A stretch of 64,000 bases of DNA from Macrocybe gigantea (Eukaryota; Basidiomycota; Agaricomycetes; Agaricales; Callistosporiaceae): NCBI GenBank assembly GCA_011319805.1, contig SJRY01000268.1, positions 1-64,000 of the forward strand. Reading direction: 5' to 3'. Below are positions 1 to 12,083 of this stretch, piece by piece. Every line of letters starts with the position of its first letter. The stretch's first letter is position 1. Both the position numbers and the translations under genes were made by a program. A model generated the notes under the pieces. The model ran no database searches. It worked only from the letters and a program-made list of their open reading frames with translations, and was not told where the DNA came from.

Positions 1-386
1 CGCGCACCTCGAGCTGGTCCCACTTTGAGTAGTTGAGCGGCATGGAGTATGAAGTGAGTGAAAGGCGCGATGGGCGTTTTTGGATGCTTGATCGTGTCCT
101 GGATTATCAACAACAGGCAACCACCGTCGAATTTTCTCGAATCCTCCATCGTTACTACTCCCGTCCACCCTCCATCTCCCTCGAGACGATACTTGTTTAG
201 AAAGTTGCGTCCCAGATGTTGAATTTTTTTACTCCCTTCTCCTCAATACGTCAGTGTTCTGCAGTCGCCAACTCGAATCCGTGTTTTCCAGCTACCTTTT
301 TAGGAAACACCGCCAAACACCGCCATCACAACATTGTGCACTCTCTCAACTTGGCCCCGTTTTCAGCATTCCTGTCACTCACGAAA
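1..386. other. Upstream region, no gene recognised
   Basis: No conserved coding segment could be recognised here. The stretch is rich in C/T tracts before the ATG at 387, which is typical of a fungal promoter and 5' leader. It probably serves the F-box gene that follows. A small open frame begins at 216 and runs into that gene in frame, but its N-terminal part looks like untranslated leader because the conserved protein starts at the later ATG. Confidence 0.4.
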
Positions 387-2116
387 ATGTCTTGGAAGGC
401 ACCTTTTAATCGCGGCATAGACAATTTCCATGTCTCTAAACTAGATGAGGCGCTCGAAAATTTCAACGAAGTACGTCGCCGCATGGTCTCCACACGCCAC
501 GCTTTTATTGGCATTTTGCTCTGTTGACTGACATCGCGTCCCAATCCGCGGCGTGCAGGCATGCCGGAAAGATGGAGCGAGGCAATATATGGTCTATGAC
601 TGTCGTGCGGCTGTGTACGAAAGGCTCGGTCGACCAAAAGATGCTCTGCGGGACGCTCGGAAAGTCATTGAAATTGCACCGGACAGGTGGCAGGGGTACT
701 CCCGTTCCGCAAGGCTTCTCCTACAAGCACGGAGATTCGACGCGTCTCTCACGATGATCTCAATGTCACTCGAGAGGCTTAAACCTGCTGACGCGAAGCG
801 CCGCCACGAGCTGCTGAAATTAAAACAGGACGTCCTCGCCGCCATGCAGGCGCCCGACCACCCTACACCCATTAAACATCGGCCTTATTATTTCGGCGAG
901 CTTCCAGTTGAGATCGTGGCGGAGATATTCCGTGCACTCGTTACTGAGGATTCCACCAATCTCATCCTCCTTCTGCACATCTGCAAGCATTGGCGCAACG
1001 TCGCGTGGAACACGCCTTCATTGTGGGATAAGTTGGTGCTCACCGCGCATCACCCCCTCGCAAGACGACATTGTGGCTAAAGCAGTCACGTGGAAGGATC
1101 CGCGAACTGTGTGTCCGCGTCGGCGTCTTCAGAGACCCGGATTGGCCGTTCCCACAGCTTTGCCAGCTGCAGTGGACCCACCTCCGCGCCTGCAGAATAG
1201 AAGGCTGGGACATTTCGAAATACCTAGAGTCGATCGGCATGTCGCATATACTTGCCTTTTTGGAAGAGCTGGAAGTCATTGACATTCGGAGAGATCTCGC
1301 ACCGACGAAACGAGACGCGCTTTTCATGCCCAAGGCTCGGATGCGCAAGCTCACACTGGATACGGCCAGCTTCTCGTGGCACAGTATACCCGAGCGCTTG
1401 CAAAACCTGACCTATCTTCACGTTCAAGACTGCGGGATCAACCATGAGAGCATCTTGGCTACTTTGGAAGCAAATCCGCGCCTGCAGACGCTCATCTATG
1501 ACATCAACACGCGGGAGGTGTGGACCTCTCCTCGCCGGGCCGAACCGCTGATCCTCTCGCACCTCACCCATCTGGAGCTGGCGGGTCCTTTGGCGTCAGA
1601 CATACTGGAGGAGGTGTCAACACGTCATTGCAGATCCTGCGCATCGTTAGGGCGACCAAATCTTTAGACCGCGCGTTCGGCACCCCGGCGGACAGGGGTT
1701 CGGCTCAGCTGACGAACCTCTGCATCTCGCTTTGCTCCGTCACGCCAGCATCTGTCGTCAGCTTCCTGCAGGAAACGCCAACGCTGCAAATTTTGGAGGT
1801 GTCACGACTTGCAAACGTCGCCAACGAGGTCGTGGAGGCGCTCGCATCTCCACCACTAGAAAATGGGCCACTGTGCCCCGATCTTATAACTCTGAATATA
1901 TCTCATTCTCCGGACATGCAAACAGGTCCCTTGGTCCGTCTCGTGCGAACGCGCAAAGCTAGCGTGATGGCTAATCAAGGCATAAGGCCAATCCAAGCCC
2001 TGAACGCTGATGGGTGCAGTCAACTGGATCCTAAGTGGATACCCTGGTTCAGAGAAAATGTGTCCAATGTAAGCTGTGTCTATATGACCAGGAAGGAAGC
2101 TTCCTGGCGACGATGA
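387..2116 (+). CDS. TPR / F-box / LRR protein, Dia2-Pof3 type
   Basis: Likely substrate-recognition subunit of an SCF ubiquitin ligase. Exon 1 runs 387-470 (start MSWKAPFN) and is joined across a GT-AG intron at 471-558 to exon 2, which opens with ACRKDGARQYM. The N-terminus carries TPR-like helices (motifs YERLGRPKDALRDARKVIEI and GYSRSARLLLQARRFDASL). An F-box follows (FGELPVEIVAEIFRAL, then CKHWRNVAWNTPSLWDKLVL), then leucine-rich repeats to the stop. This order is that of yeast Dia2 and fission yeast Pof3, which act in replication-linked ubiquitination. That role is known for the family and inferred here. Two apparent one-base losses break the frame, near 1062 (AA run before GACG) and near 1617 (GG run in GAGGAGGTG). 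One added base at each restores continuous LRR sequence, so I read the gene as one intact protein. Confidence 0.75.
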
Positions 2117-2483
2117 GATCCTCTAGGCGAGTTTATCTACATATATCCCTATACCAAAAGGCCTAAATGAGCTGAAACATAGATACGGACCAATGATGTT
2201 CCAGTAAACATCCTAAGCTTGGGTTAATTTGAAGGGGTTGATGTCCAATTCAGCGGTGTATTGATCTTGAATGATTAGTCTTGGTATAACGGACTATGTG
2301 CGGAAAGGAGAATCGTGTATTACCACCTGTACTCGGGTAACGGGAACTGAAATGGACTCCGCTTACATCCGCTGTCTCGACCACAAGGATATCACAGGCA
2401 AGTATTTCATTTCTACTCATGTAAGATGGCTAAATGACTAGACACATTAAGCAGTATGCACGAGATAGCGGAGTCCACCCCCC
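2117..2483. other. Intergenic, convergent 3' ends
   Basis: This lies between the stop of the plus-strand F-box gene and the stop of the minus-strand ABM-like gene, so it should hold both 3' untranslated regions. It is moderately AT-rich, with no recognisable coding segment, repeat or RNA gene. Confidence 0.5.
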
Positions 2484-3259
2484 TTAGGCTGCTTTCAACA
2501 GGTTAGTGTGCTTGATGTCAACATCAGCGATTCTGTGAAGTTCTTGAACAAGCGGGGGGAACTGATCCTGCTTGACAATGTCGACGTGGGCCTGCATTCC
2601 TTGTCCGTGAACACAACAACTTTACGAATCGCCGCGCAAAGCACACCTGAACACTGTCCCAGCCGATGACGCTGAGGAACGTCCCTTCATATTCTTTGCT
2701 CGCGCCGCCGGCGACGCCATGGCACGGGGCGGTCTTCGCCAGCGCCTCACCCAAGGTCGTCAATGCGGCCACAAGGCTTTCAGCCGACGTCTCAGGCTTC
2801 AGTTTAAGACGGACGATCTCGGTCGTAGGAGCTGCAAAAGCAGACATCGCGTCTGCGGTGAATTCGACATGTTCGATCCTAGCCTCCCCGACAAAATTTC
2901 GCTCCATGGTGTCGGCGACCTGACGGAAGTTGTCGGCAGTGAGTAGCTTCTTGTGGTGCTCAAGAGACGCCCATTCTGACGAGAGGCGTGAGCATGCGAC
3001 GGATCAACATGTTATGAGCAAGACGACTCGACGAACCGATGATAAGAAATCCCTTGCTACTATCCTCTGCAACTAGGCCGTAGTAGGCGCTGAACAGATA
3101 ACGATCAGAACCTGGGAAACGTGGGATACCATTGGATCTTGAAACGTACCTGCCAAAACCTTCTGTTTGCTTGATCAAGCTGAGACCTTCGTTGATGACG
3201 GATTTGTCTGTCAGGAAGGTCTCAGAGGGGGTAAAGAGGACGACTTCGACTACCGGCAT
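2484..3259 (-). CDS. Two-domain dimeric alpha-beta-barrel (ABM-like) protein
   Basis: Function unknown. Four exons can be spliced. The first starts MPVVEVVLFTPSETF, the second contains YYGLVAEDSSKGFLII, the third starts EWASLEHHKKLLTADNF and continues through VRLKLKPETSAESLV to GTFLSVIGWDSVQ, and the last is AHVDIVKQDQFPPL to the stop at 2484. The pattern of a beta strand, a long helix and then a GW-S-HH or GWDS-AH motif occurs twice. This suggests two ferredoxin-like half-domains as in ABM/EthD-type monooxygenase folds, which often occur as fungal proteins of unknown role. No catalytic assignment is possible. It lies 114 bp downstream of MSH5 on the same strand. The fold assignment is by motif resemblance only. 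Confidence 0.6.
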
Positions 3260-3373
3260 GTTGTGTTGTGAGCAAGTCCGGCCATTCTGGATGCGACCAC
3301 CGTCTTCTTGGACAGCGGCAACTCGGTGTAGTGGTTACAAATCCATGTGACCGTTACGTCACTACAAATACAG

Positions 3374-6300
3374 CTACTCTACTGGTCCAAGTCTCCCCAG
3401 AATTTCTGTTAGCTTCCTCTTCACAGAACGAGCCTCGACATGCTCAAAATCCCATTCCAGAAAACGGCGACACACCGTTTCAGCGTCTTCGAGTTCTCGT
3501 CGCTCCTCATCCGTCATGTCTTCGTCTAGTAAGCGCCCCAATTCGTGGGATGCGACGAGGTTCCTGTTCCGATTATCAATATTAATGGACTGGCCAATTT
3601 TTACCATCTGGAGAAATAGCGCATACGAGACATATCGGGCTCGTTGCACCAACGGAGCGGGGACTCCCACAAACTCTGCGCACACAGCTGCATGGGACTC
3701 TAGAGACAGGCCTTCTGCGACACTGCAGTTCTCTCAGTGTAGCGAATGTCAGCTCTTCGAGGACCAAACTTACCGATACAGATATGTTATTTTGTCTGCG
3801 TTGCGTAGTCTATTGCCTTCATACTCGGGTTCGCCACCTATATTTGAAGATGCCGCGGCTAATACGATCTGCATGTGGCAGAAGGAGATCGGCGCCGTAG
3901 ATGGATCAAATAATCCTTCTTTGAACGCTTCGTGGAAGTGGGTTGCAACTAGGACTTTCGGACATTGGCGGCCGCGGCGTATCAAATGCTTGAGGATACC
4001 GCAAAAAAGACCAGCCCCGTCTATAGTTACTTGTGAATCAAATCATTTGCCTTAAAGACCATTTCCTACCAGAAGTCAATGTTCCCTTTCCAAACTCATC
4101 CAGTATTATCAAGGAACGAGCTGTGCAGTTGCGAAGAGCCAGAGACACTTGATTCAAATCAATCATAAAAGCCGACTGAACCTGCCTTGCACGTCTCAAC
4201 GGCGATGTGATGTACTCAAAGAATAGGTCACCTTCGAGACAGTCTCGCGTGTCGATATCCGCGTAAAGACTTGTAAAATATGGTCAGAGCAAACAAGGCT
4301 ACGGGGTCATGTCCGTACTTTTGTCAACGACACCCAAGACTGCACTTTCCGCAGGCACGAAACTGGAAACCAAGGTAAGGGTTGCATTTTTACAAAAGGA
4401 TGATATTACCATCCAATCTACAGCAGAGTGTCATATCAGTGGACAGGCATGACGAAATAAATTACCTGGGCCATGTATTGTATAAGAGCGATCTACATCA
4501 CCTAAACAACTTCCGTTTCCACACGTACTAGTGAATGACCCACCTGCTTCAGATAGACGCTCTGCGTGGATCAGTGAGTCGCATTTTCCATGGTTTGGCA
4601 ATATATTTCATTACTTTTCCGCATGCGTTGGCGCCTGTGCATACAAGGATGCTATTCCATCCTTTCCTTGGCGCAGGAAAGCCTCGAGAGTCAATTTCTC
4701 CATCCCCCCTGCAATCATCGTGTCATTAGGCACGAATGTATCTACAATTTGTTCTTGTAGTGGGTGCCTAGATCGTAAAGCTCAGCCCTGCACACAAATG
4801 GATCAAGATGTCCCTACCTGCCTTGCTTGACGTGGATAATATTGTCCTCGACAATCTCCGGACGCCGATAATCATATAATCTGGACGCCTCTGCAAAGGA
4901 GAGCAAACAATCTAACTCGGCGAATATATCACAGATTTGGTTCATCAATTGTTCATGAGTCACTATTTCTTCGGATAATCGCTGAATGATGTCGATCTCC
5001 CGGTCCACAATGACGGAATGCAAATCACCGATGTGATTATCCATGTCTCGATTGATTGAGAACAGTGTACTTGGGTGAGCGTTGTCGACCTACCTCGCAT
5101 CTCCGGAGACTTAAAATAAAGATGTGCGCTATGCCGAGAGATTAGCCAAGCACGTCAGACACAATTCACAGATACTTACTCTGATGAAAACTGTGATTCA
5201 GAGTTTCAGAATAATGAAACGTGGTCGTGCATGAATGGCGCACCTGAAAGCACCAACCGCTGATCGGTTCAGAATTCGCTTCCAGGTCAGGCGTTGAAGG
5301 AACACATATTAAAAAACCTTGTTCATGGTGAATGAAGTTGCGCACGATGATCTCTTCATATCAGTTTACCAAGTTGAGGGAAGTAGACGACGTTCAGCGA
5401 GGAAGCTAGATGTGGGGGGACCTTTTCAGAAATCTGTTCGGCCACCTTCGTCTAGTTGCGAAAGTTCAGCGGAGGGTTCAACACGTTGAATTGGTTCAGT
5501 CACCAGGACGAAGTCAATGCCATTATAAACTCGCTTCATATGATCCAACTCCTCATCGATCAACTGTCGGACACAGACCCTGCCAACAACTACGGACTCT
5601 TCCCAGTCGATCTTGAAGAAAAGTCCAATGTCAAAGCGAGAACGTATTTTTGGGAAGGAAATGGCATACAATCTTATTTATTTGACTTCCGACTTCTCTG
5701 ACCGTGGCGGCATCAAAATTGGAGTGAAGCTACTCAACGAAATTAGTATTCAGGTGTGAAATGATCGAGTCTACCTTCTGAACAATGCCGATTTCCTTAG
5801 CATTTTTGAATTCATTTATAACGTCTCGTATCATAGCGGAATGGAAAGCAAACTGGCCATGTGCATGATGAGAGGAGGGCAGGAATCAATATACCTTGCT
5901 TGTACCTTTAGGAGCCCTTGCCAATCTAGAAGCGTCGCTCTGCCTATTCTAATGCTACGAAGGAGCCTAGGCACATTAGATATGCCTTTCAGATGACTTC
6001 GAATAGCATCTGCTGGGGGTAGATTCTCTGGATGAAGGAAACAAGCGACGGCATCCTGCCGACCAGTAATTTCAGTGATAGAGAGGGACGGGCGGAGGAG
6101 CCATGCACGCATAAGTGATCGCCCAAGTCGAGTTCTGGTGTTGTCCAGTATCCCTATCTCCAATTAGCGGTTGGCTGTCGAGCGGAAAAGGTATTCTACC
6201 GTAGAGCGACAGCCCTTCTTTCGTTTTATCGGAATGAACAGAGGCATGGTTCTCCCTTTCAAAGATTTGCAACGAGCTGATAATCCTCAATTTGAGGTTC

Positions 6301-7417
6301 GTATTGATGGAATGGCGCTTACGAGAGGGTATCTGCATTGACATGCATCACCTGATCGCTGGAAAAGCTAGTAGGGACGTTGTGCTGGTGTAGTCAACGA
6401 GGTATGCCCATACAGTGAGAGGGTTTCAATGCTGCGAATCGCCAAGCTGTCTTCCCCTTCCCCATCAATATTTTCAAGAGCAGATTGTCGGATAAGGTAG
6501 TCGAGTAGAGCACCAATAGACGCCATCTAGAGGGATGTTCAGCCCAACAAAGGTAGAGTAGAATTAGGCAGATGCAAACGCAGATAGGGATGGTATCAAC
6601 AGAGGCAAAATTAGCCAGCCTAATCAGCGCGTTTCGTTGCCGAGCGATGGGATCTCCGATGACGCCTCTCTGTTTTCTCATGAATTCATATGCATTTCTG
6701 GCATGACCGTCCTGGGAGACCGCAACCTCATCGTTTTCGACGACAAGATCGGACAGAATGCTCAGGGAAAGGATACGATCGTGTCCTTTCGACGGTGTGA
6801 AATCTTTGAATGGCTTGATTTGGAACAGACAATCCGTTTCAGTCGCTAACCAGATTGTGAGTAACTGTATGCGCCTTTTCTAAAACTTTGCATACTGGAT
6901 TCGCGAAGCACATCAATGAAGGCGTCGTCTGTTTTCGAGGACGTCAAAACCACGTCAGGATTGCACTGTTCTATGACTTGTTGTGGAAGTTTTGAGCCAG
7001 CGCCTCAACAATATTGAGAGCCCCTTACCCATCTTTACCAGATCGAAATGGGAAGAATCTTGGGTATCCTCCAATATGTACATAATATATCGATTGGGGT
7101 CGTAGTATGCACAGCCAGTCCAGCCACTGCAGACCAGTCAGCGAAACATCTGTGAGACCATGGTGGAATCGCTCACGACTTGTGCCACACAGCCAGGCAC
7201 GACTTTCAGAAATTAGTAAAGACAGGGTAAACACTATAGTAGAGATAGAACACCTTGCACATCTTCTCTGGCGCGTCTTCTTCGGTACAGTCTGCGTCAT
7301 CCTCCCATCGATTCCATCTTACTTTCTTGGCGCCGAGTGGGAGCTGGAGGATTGGGCGACCTCGTCTTCCTGGTCAGTGGATGTATTTGCCGTGGGACGT
7401 GGTCGCTTTGAAACCAT
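3374..7417 (-). CDS. MSH5: MutS homologue 5, meiotic recombination ATPase
   Basis: MSH5 pairs with MSH4 to form a sliding clamp on recombination intermediates and promotes crossovers in meiosis. Diagnostic blocks in order are: N-terminal [20 protein letters not shown], core [20 protein letters not shown] with [15 protein letters not shown], lever region [36 protein letters not shown], Walker [10 protein letters not shown] with [21 protein letters not shown], Walker B LDEFGKG near 4075-4095, and VLVATHFHE of the C-terminal ATPase. An intron at 4562-4614 splits the Walker A motif between GK and S. The start [13 protein letters not shown] at 7417 gives a natural acidic N-terminus but requires one extra base in the GG pair near 7330, where the frame otherwise ends. 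Many short introns interrupt the gene. Assignment to MSH5 rather than MSH4 rests on the overall block pattern. Confidence 0.88.
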
Positions 7418-7593
7418 TGGTGATGTATGGGATTAACCATTTCCAACTCGTCAAACAGAACGTCAGCACAGAATGAGGTCTGCAGAATGGTAACACGTGA
7501 CATCGCTGTTGTGGAGAATGCGATTTTCTTTTGGAGCGAGACAGGAAAGCATCACAAAAGTACTATTACTTGGTTTTAAATAATTCTTTGGCA

Positions 7594-8853
7594 TCATGTC
7601 CTACCACTGAGAGAGTGATCTTCAGTTACGGATGAAAAGAGAAATGTCGGACCAACACACCGTTAAGGAGTAGACCCTGTGAATCGAGCATGACTCTGTT
7701 CCCGGACGTAGCTAATAGATTCGCGATGTCTCGTGCAGCCTCAAGTCTCCGCAACTCCAGGAAGCCTTTGTTTTGACGCATCGACTCTCCGATGAGTTCT
7801 GCACTACGCGCTTCACCCTGAGCACGAACAATGATAGACTGCTCAGGACATGAGAAACGTGAAGGTAAGGCACGACAAAAAAAAGTTTACGAGCCTGCTT
7901 CTCTTGAATAGCTTGGTCAACCAAGAAAGCCGCACGGAGTGCTGTTTGCTGTGCGACCTGCTTTGCTTCGACCGCATGGGTGAACTCCGGCGAGAATGCC
8001 ACATGGGTTATTGACACATCATCGAGAACAAGGTTGAATCGTAGCGCTCGGACCGTAAGGTTCTCCCGGACAAGACGAGAGACCTGAGGAAAACCTCAAT
8101 TACTGTGCCCGGAACAATCAATTGAGATACGCACATGTTCGCGTTGCGTGATAAGTTGACTGGCATTGAACTGGGCAACGACACTCTTCAATACCTCGTT
8201 CACGATGGAAGGAAGAACCCTTTCATCGTAGTCCTTCCCGAGTTCACGATATATCGTGGGTAGTGCACGTGTCGCCGGACGTGACAAGACACGACATGTA
8301 ATATTGACCATTTGCAAGTCTGGCGGGAACGTAGGAGTTCACATTATTCAGTGGCTGGAGTAGACACCTACCTTTCGTGCCAGTCAAACTAGCGATATTC
8401 CTTGGCTTGGCACGGATGTCAAAGATGATCGGTGTCTCGAACCATGGAATCTACGATCCAGTTAGGGATGGCGTTCTTCTGTATCAATGCCAAAAAAAAA
8501 CCGACCATGAGGTGGGTGCCTTCATTGTAGACCTCTTCCTTTACACCGTGTATACTGTGAGGGGACTTAATATAGAATGCGGCGACAAAGAGACGGTAAT
8601 TCATACCGTGTATACTTGATGGCACGGTGACCACCATCGACTGAACCAATCGTGAGGTCAAACACGCAATTAGTTGTAAATACCACCTACCGTTGAATAA
8701 GCTAGCGTTCAATGCGAAACCTCCTGCAATCAGCGCGACCAACAGACCGCTTCCAGCGAAAAATCCCTTCTGTCCACCGGGAAGGGGTCCTCTGTTTCCC
8801 CCCGCGGTCCTCAGTTGGTTTGCAAGTCGTCGAAATGCTTCCTGACTGTTCAT
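7594..8853 (-). CDS. PHB2: Prohibitin-2, mitochondrial inner-membrane scaffold
   Basis: Forms ring complexes with PHB1 in the inner mitochondrial membrane, stabilising respiratory subunits and regulating the m-AAA protease. The start [14 protein letters not shown] leads to a single membrane segment ([19 protein letters not shown]). This is followed by [12 protein letters not shown], the SPFH/PHB core ([40 protein letters not shown]), and a coiled-coil C-terminus ([46 protein letters not shown]). The last exon is uncertain. Splicing a short intron after LLLN gives an ending DHSLSG and stop at 7594, while reading through gives a stop at 7626. The intact pogo-type transposon ends only 154 bp upstream of the start codon. 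Confidence 0.9.
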
Positions 8854-9007
8854 ATTCCTGGAGACCAGCGAGTGGTTGAGCAAGGACAAACTCAGGCGTG
8901 ACAAGTTGCCGGTGTGGTACGTCACGCGGCTTAACCCGAAAGAGGCAAATGCCCTTCGCAATCAGACAAGCTCAGTCATTTGTTCTGATGGTGTACTCTT
9001 CAGAGTA
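8854..9007. promoter_or_regulatory. Remaining prohibitin-2 promoter, cut by a transposon
   Basis: Only 154 bp separate the PHB2 start codon from the left end of the transposon. With the 212 bp on the other side of the element (12128-12339) this makes up what was a roughly 360 bp divergent promoter shared with the PQ-loop transporter gene. No specific factor site could be assigned. Confidence 0.5.
9006..9007. repeat. TA target-site duplication, left copy
   Basis: TA directly abuts the left terminal repeat (sequence GAG-TA-CTAACACC). The right copy TA is at 12128-12129 (GGTGTTAG-TA-TGG). TA duplication is the standard footprint of Tc1/mariner/pogo superfamily insertion. Confidence 0.85.
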
Positions 9008-9050
9008 CTAACACCAACCCAAACATCGGTCAGACCCACCTTTCGGACAG
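9008..9050 (+). repeat. Left terminal inverted repeat of the pogo element
   Basis: The 43 bp starts CTAACACCAACCCAAACATC and ends TTTCGGACAG. It pairs with 12084-12127 read on the other strand, with one single-base gap and one C/T difference. A small palindrome, GTCACAATGTGAC, follows at once at the inner edge (9050-9062) and is not found at the other end. Confidence 0.93.
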
Positions 9051-9148
9051 TCACAATGTGACAAGTGACATATTTGAACTCCGCCGGACCCAGTGGTCGG
9101 ACGCTCCGAATGCTCACTGTATCCCGTCGCGAAGAACAGAAGAATTAT

Positions 9149-11836
9149 CTACGGATTGCTATGAGATGGTTGTATACTACGATTAAAATTATTATCAAGA
9201 TATTGCTGGTGAGAAAAGTAATACTGGGCTGCCTGATGGTAATGATCTGGCATATTAGAAGCATTGTAAGCTTGATCGTAAGTATTATCAGTGTAGTAGG
9301 GATGATAATTATTATAATGATATGCTGCAATCGGTGTGGTAGCAGATGATGGGTGAGAGATGGTAGAAGAGGCTGTCATCACCACCTGTGGACCCGGTGG
9401 AGTTTCTTGCTGAGGTGGAAGATCGGCTGACCGAATAGATGTATCCACCTGCATGGCTTTCCGGCGTCCAGGATTTGAAGGTTTGTTGAAAAGCCCGGAG
9501 AATCTTGAATTTTGTTGCAAATCAGGTTTTTCTTTGAAGCGCTCTTCAATGCGAGAGACTAGATCACTATTAGTGCCTTTATCGGAGAGGCTAAGAGCTA
9601 TCGCAAGCGCTCGGAGGTCATCTTTCTTGTATGATGCAAGCCGACCTGTAAAATTACGATTCAGGGCATCGTCTGCCACACGAATAGTACGTTCAGCAGT
9701 CTCAGCTTCTTTCTGCTTCCCCTTCTCCACAGCAATGCGCTCCTGTTCACGCCGCTCTGCATCCTTGAGTTCAAATTCGGCGCGAAGATCTTTCCCTGTC
9801 AAAAAGCGGGCTTTGATCTTCTTCGAACCACGTTCTTTTCGTTTTATTGCATTGTCAAGTTGTTGCCGCACATTGCTTAATTCTCGTTGAATCGTTGTGC
9901 AGTGAGCATTGGCAGCACTCAACTGACCAAGTGCTCGTCCGAGTGTTTCATAGACAACCACAAGCTGTTGCCTAGTCGTCCGAAGTTCGTCTAGTAACTG
10001 TGCATGGGACTTGCATGAATCCTCAGCTAGTGACACCATCTTGGGAGGGGCTGCACTGTCGAGATCAAGTCTTGAAGTTGCGGAGCGCGTCATATGTATG
10101 ATACTCAATTCAATGTTTGCAATCAAAGCCATGAGTCCAGAGGCTTTAGGAAAATGCTGGGTTGACTCGGACGGGTGATCACCATTCATTGGCTCCATTG
10201 GCTGGTCCCGATTCATCCCCACCGGCTCATCAGCCTTATCCGGCACTGTCACTTGATGATGTTCTGGTACAGATTCTTCATGCTCTTCCGAATCGTCGTC
10301 TCCTCCCCTGCTTGATGTTTCTTCCTCGTCTTCCGATTCAGATGAGCCCTCGCCAGCAGTGTCCAGAGCCTCGACATCATGTTCATCACCCGGCGAGTCA
10401 GTGCTGCCATCGCTATCATCTTCGGGCATGAAGTCATCATCATCCGATGGTTCGATTGGGTCAGAAGATGGGACGTGAGGGAAGGAATCGGGTACATATG
10501 CGATGCTCGAAGAGACTTTACTCGGGGCAAAATCTTCAGGCTGGAATACATTGCGGTTTACTGGATAAAGGCCAGTTTTTTCGAATGCTTTGGCGATGAG
10601 ATCCGGAGTTAATACATCTCGTGTTCCATTGAGATATGCAGGAATGACCGTGAAGCGGTTGATTGGCTTCCCGGCCTTCAGGTATGCATGACAGACTTCC
10701 TGCCATTTACGCTCAACAGCAGAAAATACGACAACATCAAGAGGCTGACATTTGTGTGTCGTCTTGGAAGGAAAGCAAAAGATGATGACCTCCAAATCCT
10801 CCTCATCCAGCCGCTTGTAAACAACACGTTGTAGCCCAGGCTTTTCGTGCGTATCATGTCCATCCATCGCGAGAACGATGGGCTTTGTTTCATCGACACG
10901 TTTCTTCTTCGCATAGGGGATAAAGACTTCGTCGATCCAGCGCTCACAGTTGAAGCTATCCGTCCAGCCTGATTGCGAAAAGTATAGGCTGAAAATGCAA
11001 TCAGCATCACTGTGTGAAGCAAAAAGATCGAGAGCTCAAACCTTCCCCAAGTATCATCATCCAGCTCTCGCAAATCGGGCACAGTACCACTTTGAAGACA
11101 GAATGATGGCGGTACAACAGCGCCGGCTGCAGAAATGCACTCCAGGATCGTAACGAGCTCGAGATTGTCATTCCGAATCTGATACTTCTGCTTCTGATCT
11201 TTCAGATAGTAATACTTCTTACTGCTCTTCTTGCGACCCCCGCCCATCTGGATGCCTTTCTCGTCCATATTCCATATGTGCTCCGCAGGAATACCACCGT
11301 ACCGCACGTGAAGATCTTCGAGTTTGTCAAAGTAGTCATTAATGATTGTGTCGTTGAAATTCTTGGCGCGCTTGGGGTCGAGTTTGACCGGTTTTGCAGC
11401 CTGGATTTCTGGGTGACGTTTTTCGAACTTTTTATGCCAATACTGACCAGGAGTCTTCCCAGAAATTTGCGCTGCATAGGTGCGGATATCAGCGGGTGAA
11501 AACGGCAAGCCCATGCTGCTCCGATGTGCTATCCAATCGAGAATGGTTTGCTCCTGTTCCGGTGTGAGGAGCTGCCGCACCGCGCTGGAGTCTTTCCATG
11601 ATGCGTGTCGTCTCTTTGCCCTGTCAGAAAGCGTCGAAGACGGAATCTAGGATTTTCAGCATGGGCAAGGTTCATTCTCGTGTTTTACCACTCACTCCTG
11701 TTGCCTCTTGAGCTTTCCGGAAGCTGGTGTACTCTCCAGTAGCGATGCGTTTCAGCGCATCCTGCACGCGGGCTTCATAACTTGGGTCGTTTGAACGTCG
11801 ATCGCGATGCCTTGTGGATTTCCGTGCGGCGGGCAT
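9149..11836 (-). CDS. Pogo-type transposase with C-terminal SAP-like motif
   Basis: Three exons (11836-11696, 11646-11042, 10988-9149) join in frame to about 861 residues. The N-terminal psq-type helix-turn-helix is visible in DALKRIATGEYTSFRKAQEA and GIPSSTLSDRAK. A CENP-B-like region follows (LLTPEQEQTILDWI, YAAQISGKTPGQYWHKKFEK), then the DDE catalytic core. Acidic residues are in WNMDEKGIQMGG (about D175), VLAMDGHDTH (about D291) and HKCQPLDVVVF (about D333). After the core come an acidic Asp/Glu/Ser stretch (about 430-495), a predicted coiled coil (about 580-690) and LASYKKDDLRALAIALSL (about 698-715) leading to SDLVSRIEERF. The last two segments resemble a SAP DNA-binding motif. The C-terminus is rich in Tyr, Asn and His. 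An upstream in-frame ATG at 11950 could add 38 residues. All three catalytic acids are present, so activity is possible. Confidence 0.9.
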
Positions 11837-12083
11837 GAGAGGCAAACTGACCAAGAACTGACGCGACGCGACGCATTTGCTGCTCATTCCATTTCTGGAT
11901 ATCAAACTCCGACGTTGCTCCGACGCGGCCTTTGTCGGCAGACGTGACAAACTGCTTTTCTACGCTCTGGTCAGATACCATATTTTGTACAATACTAACT
12001 TCATTGAATTACTTTAATAGTGTCCTAAGTGTCAGATATCAACTTTGGTGTGGGTAGAGCCAATATGTGGCGAGATATTCGAG

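Noticed and set aside
1617..1636. Possible 20 bp GT-AG intron in the first F-box gene
   Set aside because: Too short to be spliced; one added G gives a continuous leucine-rich repeat.
8590..8625. Repeated TATACACGGT / ACCGTGTATA sequence in PHB2
   Set aside because: It marks the two sides of an intron (exon end and next exon start) and is too short to suggest mobile-element origin.
9453..9890. 145-codon open frame on the plus strand
   Set aside because: Antisense shadow of the transposase coiled-coil region; Ser/Arg-rich composition mirrors the sense codons and no domain fits.
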